Assembly: GCF_000235625.1 (NCBI RefSeq)
Contig: NZ_AGTR01000027.1
Span: 1-64,000 of the forward strand
DNA: 64,000 bases
From: Marinobacter manganoxydans MnI7-9
GTDB taxonomy: Bacteria > Pseudomonadota > Gammaproteobacteria > Pseudomonadales > Oleiphilaceae
Reading direction: 5' to 3'
Within the stretch, counting starts at the first letter, position 1, and each line of letters begins with the position of its first letter. The position numbers and the translations under genes were made by a program. The notes beneath the pieces were generated by a model. The model was given only the letters and a program-made list of their open reading frames with translations, did no database searches and was not told the DNA's origin. Below, one piece after another: positions 17,113-25,213 of the stretch.

Positions 17113-17984
17113 GCCTGAATCCCTGGCCTTTCACTAAACTGTTTCCTTAATCGTTTCAAAACCTTGTGACGGAAAGGCGCCACTTTTCCCAAGGCCGTAA
17201 ACGTGACACCTTGTCGAAGGATATCCCGGTTAATCTCATTCATCGTTGCAGGCCACTCTGTAAATGGCAGCGCATCCAAATAAGGCTCCTGAAGCTGGCC
17301 CGCTTTGTAGCGGCATATTCGATTAATATAAAGTCGAATATCATCAGGCTTCCACGGTTTAAGACTGTCAAAACGGTAGCCAACGCCTTCCACAAACGTC
17401 ACCCGAGGCTGATAATCGTCCTTTTGGTGCTCCAGGTTGTCGTTTACTAATTTGGTGATTTGAGCGTCTATCCAGCTCAAACCAATCGGTAAGCGGATTC
17501 CCTGCTGCGCCAGTCGTTGAATGAACTCGTTTTTAAGTCCATAGAGGTTCCCGAAAAGGCATGAATAACTCGTAGCCAATTCAATGTATTGCCTTATGTT
17601 ACGACCGGTTTGGGGTAAGCCGGTTACCGCATTTTTTGTCGGGGAATTGATAAGCTGTTCGAGTAGCTTTGGGAAGGCCTGGTCAGTAAACGTCACATCG
17701 CTGTCGACAAAAAAGTGGACGTCGGCTTTCGGCAAATGGTGATAAACATACTCGTTCCAGGCATTACACTTATCGCCAAGAGACAGTTCGACGACTTCAC
17801 AGGCAACCGCCGCGCCTTGCATTGACGCATGTGCAACCTCCACGGTCTGATCCGTGCAGCCATTGGCGACTACTGTGAGTTTCGTTATCCGATGGTCGCA
17901 ATTAACGAGAATGCTGCGAATCGTCTGCGCAATGGTTTTCTCTTCGTTATAGGCGAACGTAACCACTGAATAGGATTCGCTCAT
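17109..17984 (-). CDS. Family 2 glycosyltransferase
   Basis: The protein starts MSESYSVVTFAYNEEKTI; I chose the ATG at 17984 because it forms an ATGA overlap with the stop of the upstream gene, while a longer frame to 18071 would run deep into that gene. The 291 residues contain a GT-A fold with VVANGCTDQT in place of the usual DDGS motif and the metal site FFVDSDVTF. The C-terminal part (residues 200-290) is basic and has no family I recognise. It lies in the exopolysaccharide operon between two GT4 genes and probably builds the repeat unit. Confidence 0.84.
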   Translation of the reverse strand: MSESYSVVTFAYNEEKTIAQTIRSILVNCDHRITKLTVVANGCTDQTVEVAHASMQGAAVACEVVELSLGDKCNAWNEYVYHHLPKADVHFFVDSDVTFTDQAFPKLLEQLINSPTKNAVTGLPQTGRNIRQYIELATSYSCLFGNLYGLKNEFIQRLAQQGIRLPIGLSWIDAQITKLVNDNLEHQKDDYQPRVTFVEGVGYRFDSLKPWKPDDIRLYINRICRYKAGQLQEPYLDALPFTEWPATMNEINRDILRQGVTFTALGKVAPFRHKVLKRLRKQFSERPGIQA

Positions 17985-19147
17985 AGTGCGCCTCCTTGCT
18001 GCTGGAATACTGCCTTTGCTCTCTCGGTATGCTTTCCCCACGTAAGGTTTTGCAGAACATGCTGCCTGCATACGTTTGGCTGGAAAGCTCCCTGCTCTAG
18101 CTCCTTTTTTAACGAGATTACGGCATTCGCAATCGTCTCCGGGCTCGTGCAGTCAACAACCTCTCCTGTTTTGCCAACCTCCATCGTTTCTGCGGTACCA
18201 CCAGAGTCGCCGGCGATTACAGGTTTACCGGCCGCTTGGGCTTCGACCAGTACCATGCCAAACCCCTCGATGTCGTTGCCGTCGGATCGGTTTGGCAGTA
18301 TGAAAAGGTCGCACTGTTGGTAGCAGCGGATCAGGTCTTCGTCTTCGATTTCATCCATGAACTGCACGTGCGCCTCCAGGCCAAGTTTCTTTACCTCGGC
18401 CACCAGATTTGGGTAGTTATCGCCCTGCCCCACTATCCCATAGAGGATGTTGGGTATTTCCTTCTTTATCTGTGGAATAGCCTCAATCATTTTGTCGTGG
18501 CCTTTACGCCGCTGGAGCCTGCCCACCGTCAGGCACACAAATCGGTCATCCCAACCAACCTTTCTCCGAAAGGCGGGATCCGGCTCTGCAGGGCAGAAGG
18601 TTTGTTCATCCACACCCGGGTTGATCACTTCAATCTTTTTGGCAGGTACATGCCAATGCTCCATAAGAAGCGACTTGGTATTCTGGCTATTACAAATCAG
18701 CCGGTCGGCCCCCCGCAAGACACGATTCACTATCCAGGTGAGTTCGCGGCTTGTGCGCGCCACTTCAATATCCTCACCGTGCACGTAACACAACAGCGGT
18801 TTGCCCAGCAGCCTGGCCAGAAGAAGGCCAATGAATCCTTCCGGAATGGTGCGCCCACAGTGAATCTGGCTTAAACCCTTGGGTTTGAGGCGCAGAACAC
18901 GCATCAATGTCCGCACATAAAAAATGAGCCCAGTCACGCTCAGCAGTCCCCAACTTGGTGATGCCATCGCTGTCCGGTATATGCGCTGGGGAAATTCTGC
19001 ATCCACCCTTTGGTCCGCCGGATCGGCATTGTGCTGTGTCACGATGGTTACCGTGCCGGGCTCAAGCCTGCGATAGAGTTCATAAAACCAGCGGCCACTA
19101 CCCCCGTGGCGGGGCGGGAAAATTTCGCTGAGTAGTAATATCGACAT
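17981..19147 (-). CDS. Family 4 glycosyltransferase
   Basis: The 388-residue GT-B glycosyltransferase begins MSILLLSEIFPPRHGGSGRW, with the Gly-rich acceptor loop. The donor domain holds VGRLQRRKGHDKMIEA and an E-x-F-G-M-V-L-V-E motif (NDIEGFGMVLVEAQAAGKP), the GT4 catalytic pair. It follows the amidotransferase gene by 24 bases and overlaps the next glycosyltransferase by four. It is part of the XrtA-linked exopolysaccharide assembly set. The sugar is unknown. Confidence 0.87.
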   Translation of the reverse strand: MSILLLSEIFPPRHGGSGRWFYELYRRLEPGTVTIVTQHNADPADQRVDAEFPQRIYRTAMASPSWGLLSVTGLIFYVRTLMRVLRLKPKGLSQIHCGRTIPEGFIGLLLARLLGKPLLCYVHGEDIEVARTSRELTWIVNRVLRGADRLICNSQNTKSLLMEHWHVPAKKIEVINPGVDEQTFCPAEPDPAFRRKVGWDDRFVCLTVGRLQRRKGHDKMIEAIPQIKKEIPNILYGIVGQGDNYPNLVAEVKKLGLEAHVQFMDEIEDEDLIRCYQQCDLFILPNRSDGNDIEGFGMVLVEAQAAGKPVIAGDSGGTAETMEVGKTGEVVDCTSPETIANAVISLKKELEQGAFQPNVCRQHVLQNLTWGKHTERAKAVFQQQGGAL

Positions 19148-19171
19148 TCATTCAATCCAGAGCGTGAGCTG

Positions 19172-21103
19172 TTAACAAGGGGCCAGAGCGGCTTGTGTTT
19201 CCGGTTGAGGCTTGTCTGCCTCGTTGCTTGCCATGTAATTCTGCCACCAGATTTCATACATCAGCATACTCCAGAGCAGCGGGGCATGATCGAACAATCC
19301 TCGCTGATGCTGGTCCCATATCAATCTTATGTGATCTTTTCGGAAGATCTGGCCAAGGCCCTGCCCTTTTTCAAAAAAATGCGCTTCCGCAATGCCCTTT
19401 AATTCTTCCCGGAACCAGGTCGCCAGAGGCGTGGAGAAGCCCATTTTTTTGCGGTTCAGAATCTCCGGCGGCAGCAGTGGCTCGAGCGCTTCGCGCAGCA
19501 CAATTTTTTTATCGCCTTTATTGAATTTAAGCTCGGACGGAAGGCGGTTGGCGAACTCGATGATGCGATAATCCAGCAGTGGCGAGCGCAGCTCAAGGGA
19601 ATTGGCCATGCTCATTCGGTCTGCTTTTACCAGTATGTCTCCGGGCAGAAAGGTTCGCATGTCGGTATACAGGATCTTTGCCAGATGGTTTTCGGAATCA
19701 CACTGGTTGTAAACGTGCTCTGTAAGTTCACTGGGATGGTAATCGGCCAGGTCTTTCCGGAAATCCTCGTTCAGCAGGAGCTGCCAGATGTGATCATCAA
19801 TGAAGGTATTGGTGACGTAGAAGGCCTTCGCCGGGTCGAGGCTCAGGCTGTGCATCAGGGAACTTGCGCGGCGCAGGAATTTTCCGGGTACTCTGCGTAG
19901 TGCCGGAGCCAGGTTACCCATGACTGCCCTTACAGACGAGGGAAACTTGTTCCTTAGCTGGTTCTCTCGCCAGTCGGTGGCGTATTTTTCATAGCCGGCG
20001 AAGATTTCGTCGCCGCCATCCCCGGTCAAGGCTACGGTTACGTCTTTCCTGGCGAGCTCGGATACCAGAAAGGTGGGTACCAGGGATGAATCCGCGAAAG
20101 GCTCATCCAGGAACCGGCAGATATCCAGCAGGCGTTCTGCAACGCCGTCCTCCACCGTGTGTTCCCGATGATCTGTCCGGTACTGGTTGGCTACGGCCTG
20201 TGCGAATTCGGTTTCGTTGAAGTCTTTCTCTTTAAAACCGATTGAACAGGTAGTTACGGTATGCCCGCCCTTGGCCATCATTGCGACCACGCCGCTTGAA
20301 TCCACTCCGCCACTCAAAAATGCGCCCAACGGTACGTCACTGATCATTCGCTGCCGGGTGGCGTCTTCCAGTAGATCCAGCAGTTGGCCTTTCGCCTCTT
20401 CCATGCTCACGGACTCAGGCTCACCCATTTGCGGTGCCCAAAACCGGCGCACCTTTATCTTTCCCGTTTTGGTGCGGTGCAGGTGGCTGCCCGGCTCCAG
20501 TTTGTAGATGTATTTGAAGATGGTTTTCGGGTCGGGTACGTATTGGTAGGCAAAGAAATCGTAAACCGCGTCAGGGCGTATCTCGCGGGATACATTCGGG
20601 CACTGGAGCAAGGATTTGAGCTCTGAAGCGAACAACAGTTGGCCATCCTGTTCGGTGTAGTACAGGGGTTTTTTGCCAATGCGGTCCCGAACCAGATCCA
20701 GGGTGCCGGCCTCGTTGTCCCAGAAGGCGATGGCGAACATGCCGTTCAGTTTTTCGATGGCGGCCATGCCCTCTCTTGCCAATAGCGCGAGTACGACCTC
20801 TGTGTCGGTCTGGGTGCGGAAACCCACACCCTGGTTTTCAAGTTCTCTGCGCAGGGTTTTGAAGTTGTAGATTTCACCGTTGAACACCAGGGCGTATTGG
20901 CCATCGTTGGAGACAAAGGGCTGGTTACCGGCTTCGGAAAGATCAATGATGCTCAATCGGGCATGGCCCAGCACTGCGCCGTTGAACTGCCGCACTGCCT
21001 GGGCATCCGGGCCCCGGTGGCGAATGGAAGCGACCATGGCCTCAGCTAAATCGAGATGGCTGTCAGACTGATGAGAAGTCGTAAATCCTGCTATACCGCA
21101 CAC
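19172..21103 (-). CDS. XrtA-associated asparagine-synthetase-like amidotransferase
   Basis: The 643-residue protein has an N-terminal class II glutamine amidotransferase domain with Cys2 as the nucleophile directly after the GTG start, RHRGPD at 28-33 and NGEIYN at 75-80. The synthetase domain has the pyrophosphate loop SGGVDSS at 264-270. Family members next to exosortase A are annotated as exosortase A system-associated amidotransferase 1 and are presumed to amidate a carboxyl group on a sugar or lipid carrier rather than make asparagine. The linkage to FemAB-like and glycosyltransferase genes supports exopolysaccharide modification. Both active sites look intact. Confidence 0.88.
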   Translation of the reverse strand: MCGIAGFTTSHQSDSHLDLAEAMVASIRHRGPDAQAVRQFNGAVLGHARLSIIDLSEAGNQPFVSNDGQYALVFNGEIYNFKTLRRELENQGVGFRTQTDTEVVLALLAREGMAAIEKLNGMFAIAFWDNEAGTLDLVRDRIGKKPLYYTEQDGQLLFASELKSLLQCPNVSREIRPDAVYDFFAYQYVPDPKTIFKYIYKLEPGSHLHRTKTGKIKVRRFWAPQMGEPESVSMEEAKGQLLDLLEDATRQRMISDVPLGAFLSGGVDSSGVVAMMAKGGHTVTTCSIGFKEKDFNETEFAQAVANQYRTDHREHTVEDGVAERLLDICRFLDEPFADSSLVPTFLVSELARKDVTVALTGDGGDEIFAGYEKYATDWRENQLRNKFPSSVRAVMGNLAPALRRVPGKFLRRASSLMHSLSLDPAKAFYVTNTFIDDHIWQLLLNEDFRKDLADYHPSELTEHVYNQCDSENHLAKILYTDMRTFLPGDILVKADRMSMANSLELRSPLLDYRIIEFANRLPSELKFNKGDKKIVLREALEPLLPPEILNRKKMGFSTPLATWFREELKGIAEAHFFEKGQGLGQIFRKDHIRLIWDQHQRGLFDHAPLLWSMLMYEIWWQNYMASNEADKPQPETQAALAPC

Positions 21104-21114
21104 GTTAACAATCC

Positions 21115-22167
21115 CTATAAACGGATGTGCTTTCGCACAAGTGGCCCGAGTAAATTAACCAGCCTCAGGGGCAGACGGCGCCAGGCGTTCTCGAGCATGG
21201 GCCTGATCTTACCCGGCGCACCGGCGCCGGTTTCGCTGGCATCCATCCAGTTCTGCCACGACAGCAAATACGGCTGCGCGCCCCACTGCTTCTTGAACCG
21301 GAAGGTGCCCTCACCAAAGCTGGAACGGCCAAAATCAAAGACCCGGATGCCATTATTCGCACAATGTGACAGGAGTTCCCAGTACAGCAGCATATTAGGT
21401 GCCAGGCGGTTGTACTCGGAGAGCGACGAGGCCCAGGGTATGGCGGCATTCTGGCCGTTTTTCAGCACAATGCCCCCGGCTGCTACTTCACCTTCGAAAT
21501 AAGTTACGGCAACAACGGCCTGATCACCAAAAGCCTTGCATATGGCATGGAACAGATCCTTGCTGTGCACAGGCGAACCAAGCGCATGCATATTGCGGCT
21601 GAAAACGTGGTAGAAATCTTCAACCATCTGATGGCTGTTACCGAGCTCTGTCGTGCAGCCATTTTTCATGGCTTTTTTTATCTGGCTGCGCAGTTTTGGC
21701 TTGAAAGCAGCCAACTGCTTCTCACTGTCTGCTTCCAGCTCAAGGATCATACTAACTTTCCGGTTGCCAAGCTCCGAAGCCAGGGTTTCAAAATCATAGC
21801 CCAGGCCCGTATTGTCTCTCTGCCGTACTTCCAGTTCGCGGGCGGCCATGGAATTTGCCAGTTCCACGGCTTTTTTCGTCATTAGCTCGCAATGGCCCAC
21901 AGCGCCCACAGCGCCTCCTAAATCACAGAACGGTAAACTGACCATCGCCTTTTTTCGGGTCAACGGCTGTTCCATGAGTATCAACGGCAGTACCGCAACG
22001 ATCCTGCCCTCTTGTTTGATGCCAATCGGATAAGGTTTATGGCCGTAGGCAGCCTCTATCGCTTCCATCCATTCAAATCTGTGGTAGGGAGTCGCAGACT
22101 CTGCACTGGCAACGAAGGTGTTCCAGTTCTCCCGTTCCTGATAATCAACCAGCACTGCCTCAGCCAT
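21115..22167 (-). CDS. FemAB-family XrtA-associated protein
   Basis: The 350-residue protein belongs to the FemAB/GNAT-like fold. It has an N-terminal domain with YHRFEWMEAIEAAYGH and a C-terminal acyltransferase core with EVAAGGIVLKNG, ASSLSEYNRLAPNMLLYWELL and FDFGRSSFGEGTFRFKKQWGA. FemAB proteins use aminoacyl-tRNA or acyl donors to modify cell-envelope polymers. The PEP-CTERM-associated subfamily is a marker of XrtA exopolysaccharide loci. Its start overlaps the upstream deacetylase by eight bases and it ends 11 bases before the amidotransferase, so the three are cotranscribed. The acyl donor and acceptor are unknown. Confidence 0.87.
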   Translation of the reverse strand: MAEAVLVDYQERENWNTFVASAESATPYHRFEWMEAIEAAYGHKPYPIGIKQEGRIVAVLPLILMEQPLTRKKAMVSLPFCDLGGAVGAVGHCELMTKKAVELANSMAARELEVRQRDNTGLGYDFETLASELGNRKVSMILELEADSEKQLAAFKPKLRSQIKKAMKNGCTTELGNSHQMVEDFYHVFSRNMHALGSPVHSKDLFHAICKAFGDQAVVAVTYFEGEVAAGGIVLKNGQNAAIPWASSLSEYNRLAPNMLLYWELLSHCANNGIRVFDFGRSSFGEGTFRFKKQWGAQPYLLSWQNWMDASETGAGAPGKIRPMLENAWRRLPLRLVNLLGPLVRKHIRL

Positions 22168-23143
22168 GGTCTTTGAGAGCCCCCTCTTCTCTCAGGCGAA
22201 GAGCCGCTTCCGTGATGGCCAATGGTTCCACCTCACATTGGGAACGGAGAAAGTCGACCACGCTCTCAATGCGTTTCATAAGCCGATTTTTGTCCCTCTG
22301 GGACTGAACATAGCGTGTTGACCCCGGCAGAAGACTGGAACTGTGCAGATACATGTGGATCACCGGGCACTCTGCCTGAAGCATCTCTTTACACAGGGCA
22401 ATCATGTCGCGGCTGGTGGAGAGTTCCGGGCTCAGATAGATTTTCCGGTGCAGCATCAGCGCCCATAGCACGCCGATCACGTGGAACCGGGCCCAGGCTG
22501 GCTGTTCAAGTGTCTTGTGTAGGCGTTGTGCCCTGGTAAACGGCCGGTGGTTGAAGCCTGCGGTTACCGGCAGCTCGATAAGTTCCGGGGTTGTCTGAAG
22601 GTAGGACATAGCGAGCGGCCAACTGTCGTAATCAGCACAGCTGAACCAGTCGTTTTCGTAAAACGGGTAGATGCTGGAATCCACGAGATAGCCCTGGTCC
22701 GCCAGTGCCCGCAGTATGTCATCGTTGATACCCCACCTCCCGGACCGAAACGACGTGGGTTGGCGGCCTGTCAGCTCGGTGATGGTGCTGGTCAGGGATT
22801 TCAGTTGCTCGCCAACAATGTCGATGGGCAGGTTTACAATGTGGGAGTCTGCTTCCGATTTAACGGGCACAATGGGTGGCGTTACCCAGGGATGGAGGTG
22901 CGACCCGTATTCGATGCCGGGATTGCTCTGGTAAAGGTCCGCCAGCAGATCCCGGGCATGGGGATTCTCCATCACCGCATAATCCAGGAAATAGCTGGTT
23001 TTGAGGCCCAGATCATTCAGCTGGCCCTGAAATGCCGGAAGATGGTCTACGTTCTCAACAGAAATTACCTTGTTCGGAAAGGGGCCATCCCAGTCCCACT
23101 CTTCTTCGGTATCCACACTGAGCACGAAATAGACTTTACGCAT
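22160..23143 (-). CDS. Polysaccharide deacetylase-like (NodB homology) protein
   Basis: The 327-residue protein has a divergent NodB fold: the metal-binding acid in LSVDTEEEWDWDG at the N-terminus, the His pair in YGSHLHPW near residue 80 and FRSGRWGINDDIL near 145. C-terminal HMYLHSSSLLPGS supplies another conserved His. It has no signal peptide, so it probably acts in the cytoplasm on a lipid-linked sugar or nucleotide sugar, N-deacetylating a hexosamine. It overlaps both flanking genes and is distinct from the XrtA deacetylase at 36.8 kb. Confidence 0.8.
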   Translation of the reverse strand: MRKVYFVLSVDTEEEWDWDGPFPNKVISVENVDHLPAFQGQLNDLGLKTSYFLDYAVMENPHARDLLADLYQSNPGIEYGSHLHPWVTPPIVPVKSEADSHIVNLPIDIVGEQLKSLTSTITELTGRQPTSFRSGRWGINDDILRALADQGYLVDSSIYPFYENDWFSCADYDSWPLAMSYLQTTPELIELPVTAGFNHRPFTRAQRLHKTLEQPAWARFHVIGVLWALMLHRKIYLSPELSTSRDMIALCKEMLQAECPVIHMYLHSSSLLPGSTRYVQSQRDKNRLMKRIESVVDFLRSQCEVEPLAITEAALRLREEGALKDHG

Positions 23144-24263
23144 TACTGACCATCTGTTTTGCGCTCAGGTTCTTGAACAAGGCGGCGTACTCCTCCGCCA
23201 TTGCTGCAGCAGAGAACCTGGAATAAACCCAGGACCGGCCAGCTTCAGCAAGCCTTGCCCTTGTGTCTGGGCTTTGCATCAGATTAGCCCATGCCTTTGC
23301 CAGAGAGCCTGTATCGCCAAAAGGAACCAGCACGCCGGTTTCGTCTGGTTTCACGAGCACATCAACGCCCGGAATGTCGAAGGCCGTCACGCAGACATTG
23401 GCGGCCATGGCCTCCATCAGGCAGCGCGGGATTCCTTCCAGGGATGAAGTGAGTACAAAAACATCAAATGCAGGAAGAAGTTGAAGGCGATCGTCCCGGA
23501 ACCCGAGAAACTCCACTGCATCTGACAGCCCCAACTCGCTGGCCTGCTTCATCAAACGCGGTTTTTCCTCACCGTCGCCAATCAACACCAGGCGGGCATT
23601 CGGGTGTTCCCCATGAAACAGAGCAAAGGCTTCAAGGGTTGCCGCCAAGTTCTTGCGGCTGATCAACTGCCCGATATAGCCAATTGTGAAGTCCGAGGCA
23701 TCGAGAGTTTTCGGGTCAGCGATCGCCGATTCAACCTCCGCAAGGTCCACGCCGTTATTGATCAGGCGAACGGATCGGGAATCAACGCCGTAATCATGCA
23801 CAACGGTATTTTCGATATCTTCAGACAGGGGGCAAACCTGGTCAAACCAGTGGAAGGCTTTCCCCCCGAGCCACATGTAGGCTTTCAGACGGGTGTCTTC
23901 GGCGTTTTCAAAGCCGTGAGGCGTGCATACAGACCGCACGCCCGCCAACCTTGCTGCGACCACTCCAAGGATGTCTGATTTGTAGCCATGGGTGTGGATG
24001 ATGTCTATCTGCCGCTCTTTGAGCAGCCTGGCAAGCCGGAACACAGCTAAAAGGTCGAACTTGGACGACATTCTGAGGCGGTGCTTCTGGCCTTCAGGCA
24101 GTATTGAGCGTGTAAGCACCTCATCAGACGATTCGGGCTCGTCAGTGATTGCGATGTGGTATTCAATATCATCATCCGTATTTGCCGAGACCAAGGCGTT
24201 GATCCAGCGCTCGGCACCGTAATATCCGGTAGGACAGATGAACTGCAGAACCCTGATACTCAT
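23136..24263 (-). CDS. Family 4 glycosyltransferase
   Basis: The 375-residue GT-B enzyme has GYYGAERWINALV at the acceptor side, the linker LINNGVDLAEVE and a donor site with SSLEGIPRCLMEAMAANV (E-x7-E pair). The helix IDIIHTHGYKSDILG is typical of this subfamily. It overlaps the deacetylase and the preceding family 2 glycosyltransferase, consistent with a polycistronic exopolysaccharide operon. Specificity is unknown. Confidence 0.87.
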   Translation of the reverse strand: MSIRVLQFICPTGYYGAERWINALVSANTDDDIEYHIAITDEPESSDEVLTRSILPEGQKHRLRMSSKFDLLAVFRLARLLKERQIDIIHTHGYKSDILGVVAARLAGVRSVCTPHGFENAEDTRLKAYMWLGGKAFHWFDQVCPLSEDIENTVVHDYGVDSRSVRLINNGVDLAEVESAIADPKTLDASDFTIGYIGQLISRKNLAATLEAFALFHGEHPNARLVLIGDGEEKPRLMKQASELGLSDAVEFLGFRDDRLQLLPAFDVFVLTSSLEGIPRCLMEAMAANVCVTAFDIPGVDVLVKPDETGVLVPFGDTGSLAKAWANLMQSPDTRARLAEAGRSWVYSRFSAAAMAEEYAALFKNLSAKQMVSNA

Positions 24264-25204
24264 TCCGTGAGCTTCCTCTTCAGCAAAAGCCGTGTACCCT
24301 TAACAGTACCTGCTGCGCGGGCCAGAAAATACACTGTATAAAAAAGTAGCAGAAACGGCAGCGGCTGGTCGTTTGATGGCTTGGCATACAACCTTGCGCT
24401 ATAGAGACAGGCCGGCACAATCAGCATGATCGCGCCTGCAGCCCCAAATGGCCGCGAATACGTACCGGCAACAAGCACAACAAACCCAAGCACCATCCAG
24501 AACGGCAACAAAATACTCGGCCATTCTCTGACCGGCACCGTGCGACCTGCCAGCGATAGCAGGTTGTATTCAGAGCGCCAGATTTCCTTGGTAAATGTTT
24601 GTCGTAGCGATTTATCTTCGCCCAGATGCACGTAGTGGGTGCGAGAGGTGTAATAGAGCTCGCCAAGCCGGGACAGTTGTTCCGTATAGAAATAGTCCTC
24701 GCAGGTTTGCAGGTGCTCCGGAAAGCCCCCCACCTGCTCGTGGGCCGAACGTTTTACCAGAAGGTTCCTGCCGGGAAGAAACTGGACAGGCTCATCCAGA
24801 CTGACATTGCTGAGCGCTGTTCTGAGACGTTCTACCCGGCCGGCGCTTTTTGAGTTTTTCTGCATGGCGCTGACCAACACCCGGTCGCTTTTTTCTGCCA
24901 GCAGGCCGGCGCAGACTTCCAGCCAGTCTTCTGCCAGGCCGATATCGGCATCCAGAAACGCAACCAGGGGCGCACGCCCGGCTGCCACGCCACGATTCCT
25001 CTGGTCAGAGATGGACGCTGCATCGGGCGCGTACAGAATGTTCAGTTTATCGTGTTCCACGAGCGGTAGCCGATGCTCGTTTTTCGTGACCACGGTTATA
25101 CTTTCCACCTGCTCGATTCGGCTCTGGGCCAGAATGGTCCGAACGGTTTCCTGGAGCATTTCCGGGCGACCCATGTGGGGGATTACAAAATCAACGGTAT
25201 CCAT
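24260..25204 (-). CDS. Family 2 glycosyltransferase with C-terminal membrane segments
   Basis: The 314-residue protein starts with DFVIPHMGRPEML and has the acidic motif AFLDADIGL near residue 88 and GGFPEHLQTCEDYFYTE near 165. Two hydrophobic segments at about 230-275, and a weaker one at about 290, tether it to the inner membrane. Such GT2 enzymes often add an early sugar at the membrane surface. It overlaps the next gene by four bases and follows the PcRGLX/YetA-like gene by nine. Confidence 0.84.
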   Translation of the reverse strand: MDTVDFVIPHMGRPEMLQETVRTILAQSRIEQVESITVVTKNEHRLPLVEHDKLNILYAPDAASISDQRNRGVAAGRAPLVAFLDADIGLAEDWLEVCAGLLAEKSDRVLVSAMQKNSKSAGRVERLRTALSNVSLDEPVQFLPGRNLLVKRSAHEQVGGFPEHLQTCEDYFYTEQLSRLGELYYTSRTHYVHLGEDKSLRQTFTKEIWRSEYNLLSLAGRTVPVREWPSILLPFWMVLGFVVLVAGTYSRPFGAAGAIMLIVPACLYSARLYAKPSNDQPLPFLLLFYTVYFLARAAGTVKGTRLLLKRKLTE

Positions 25205-25213
25205 TTGTCCCCC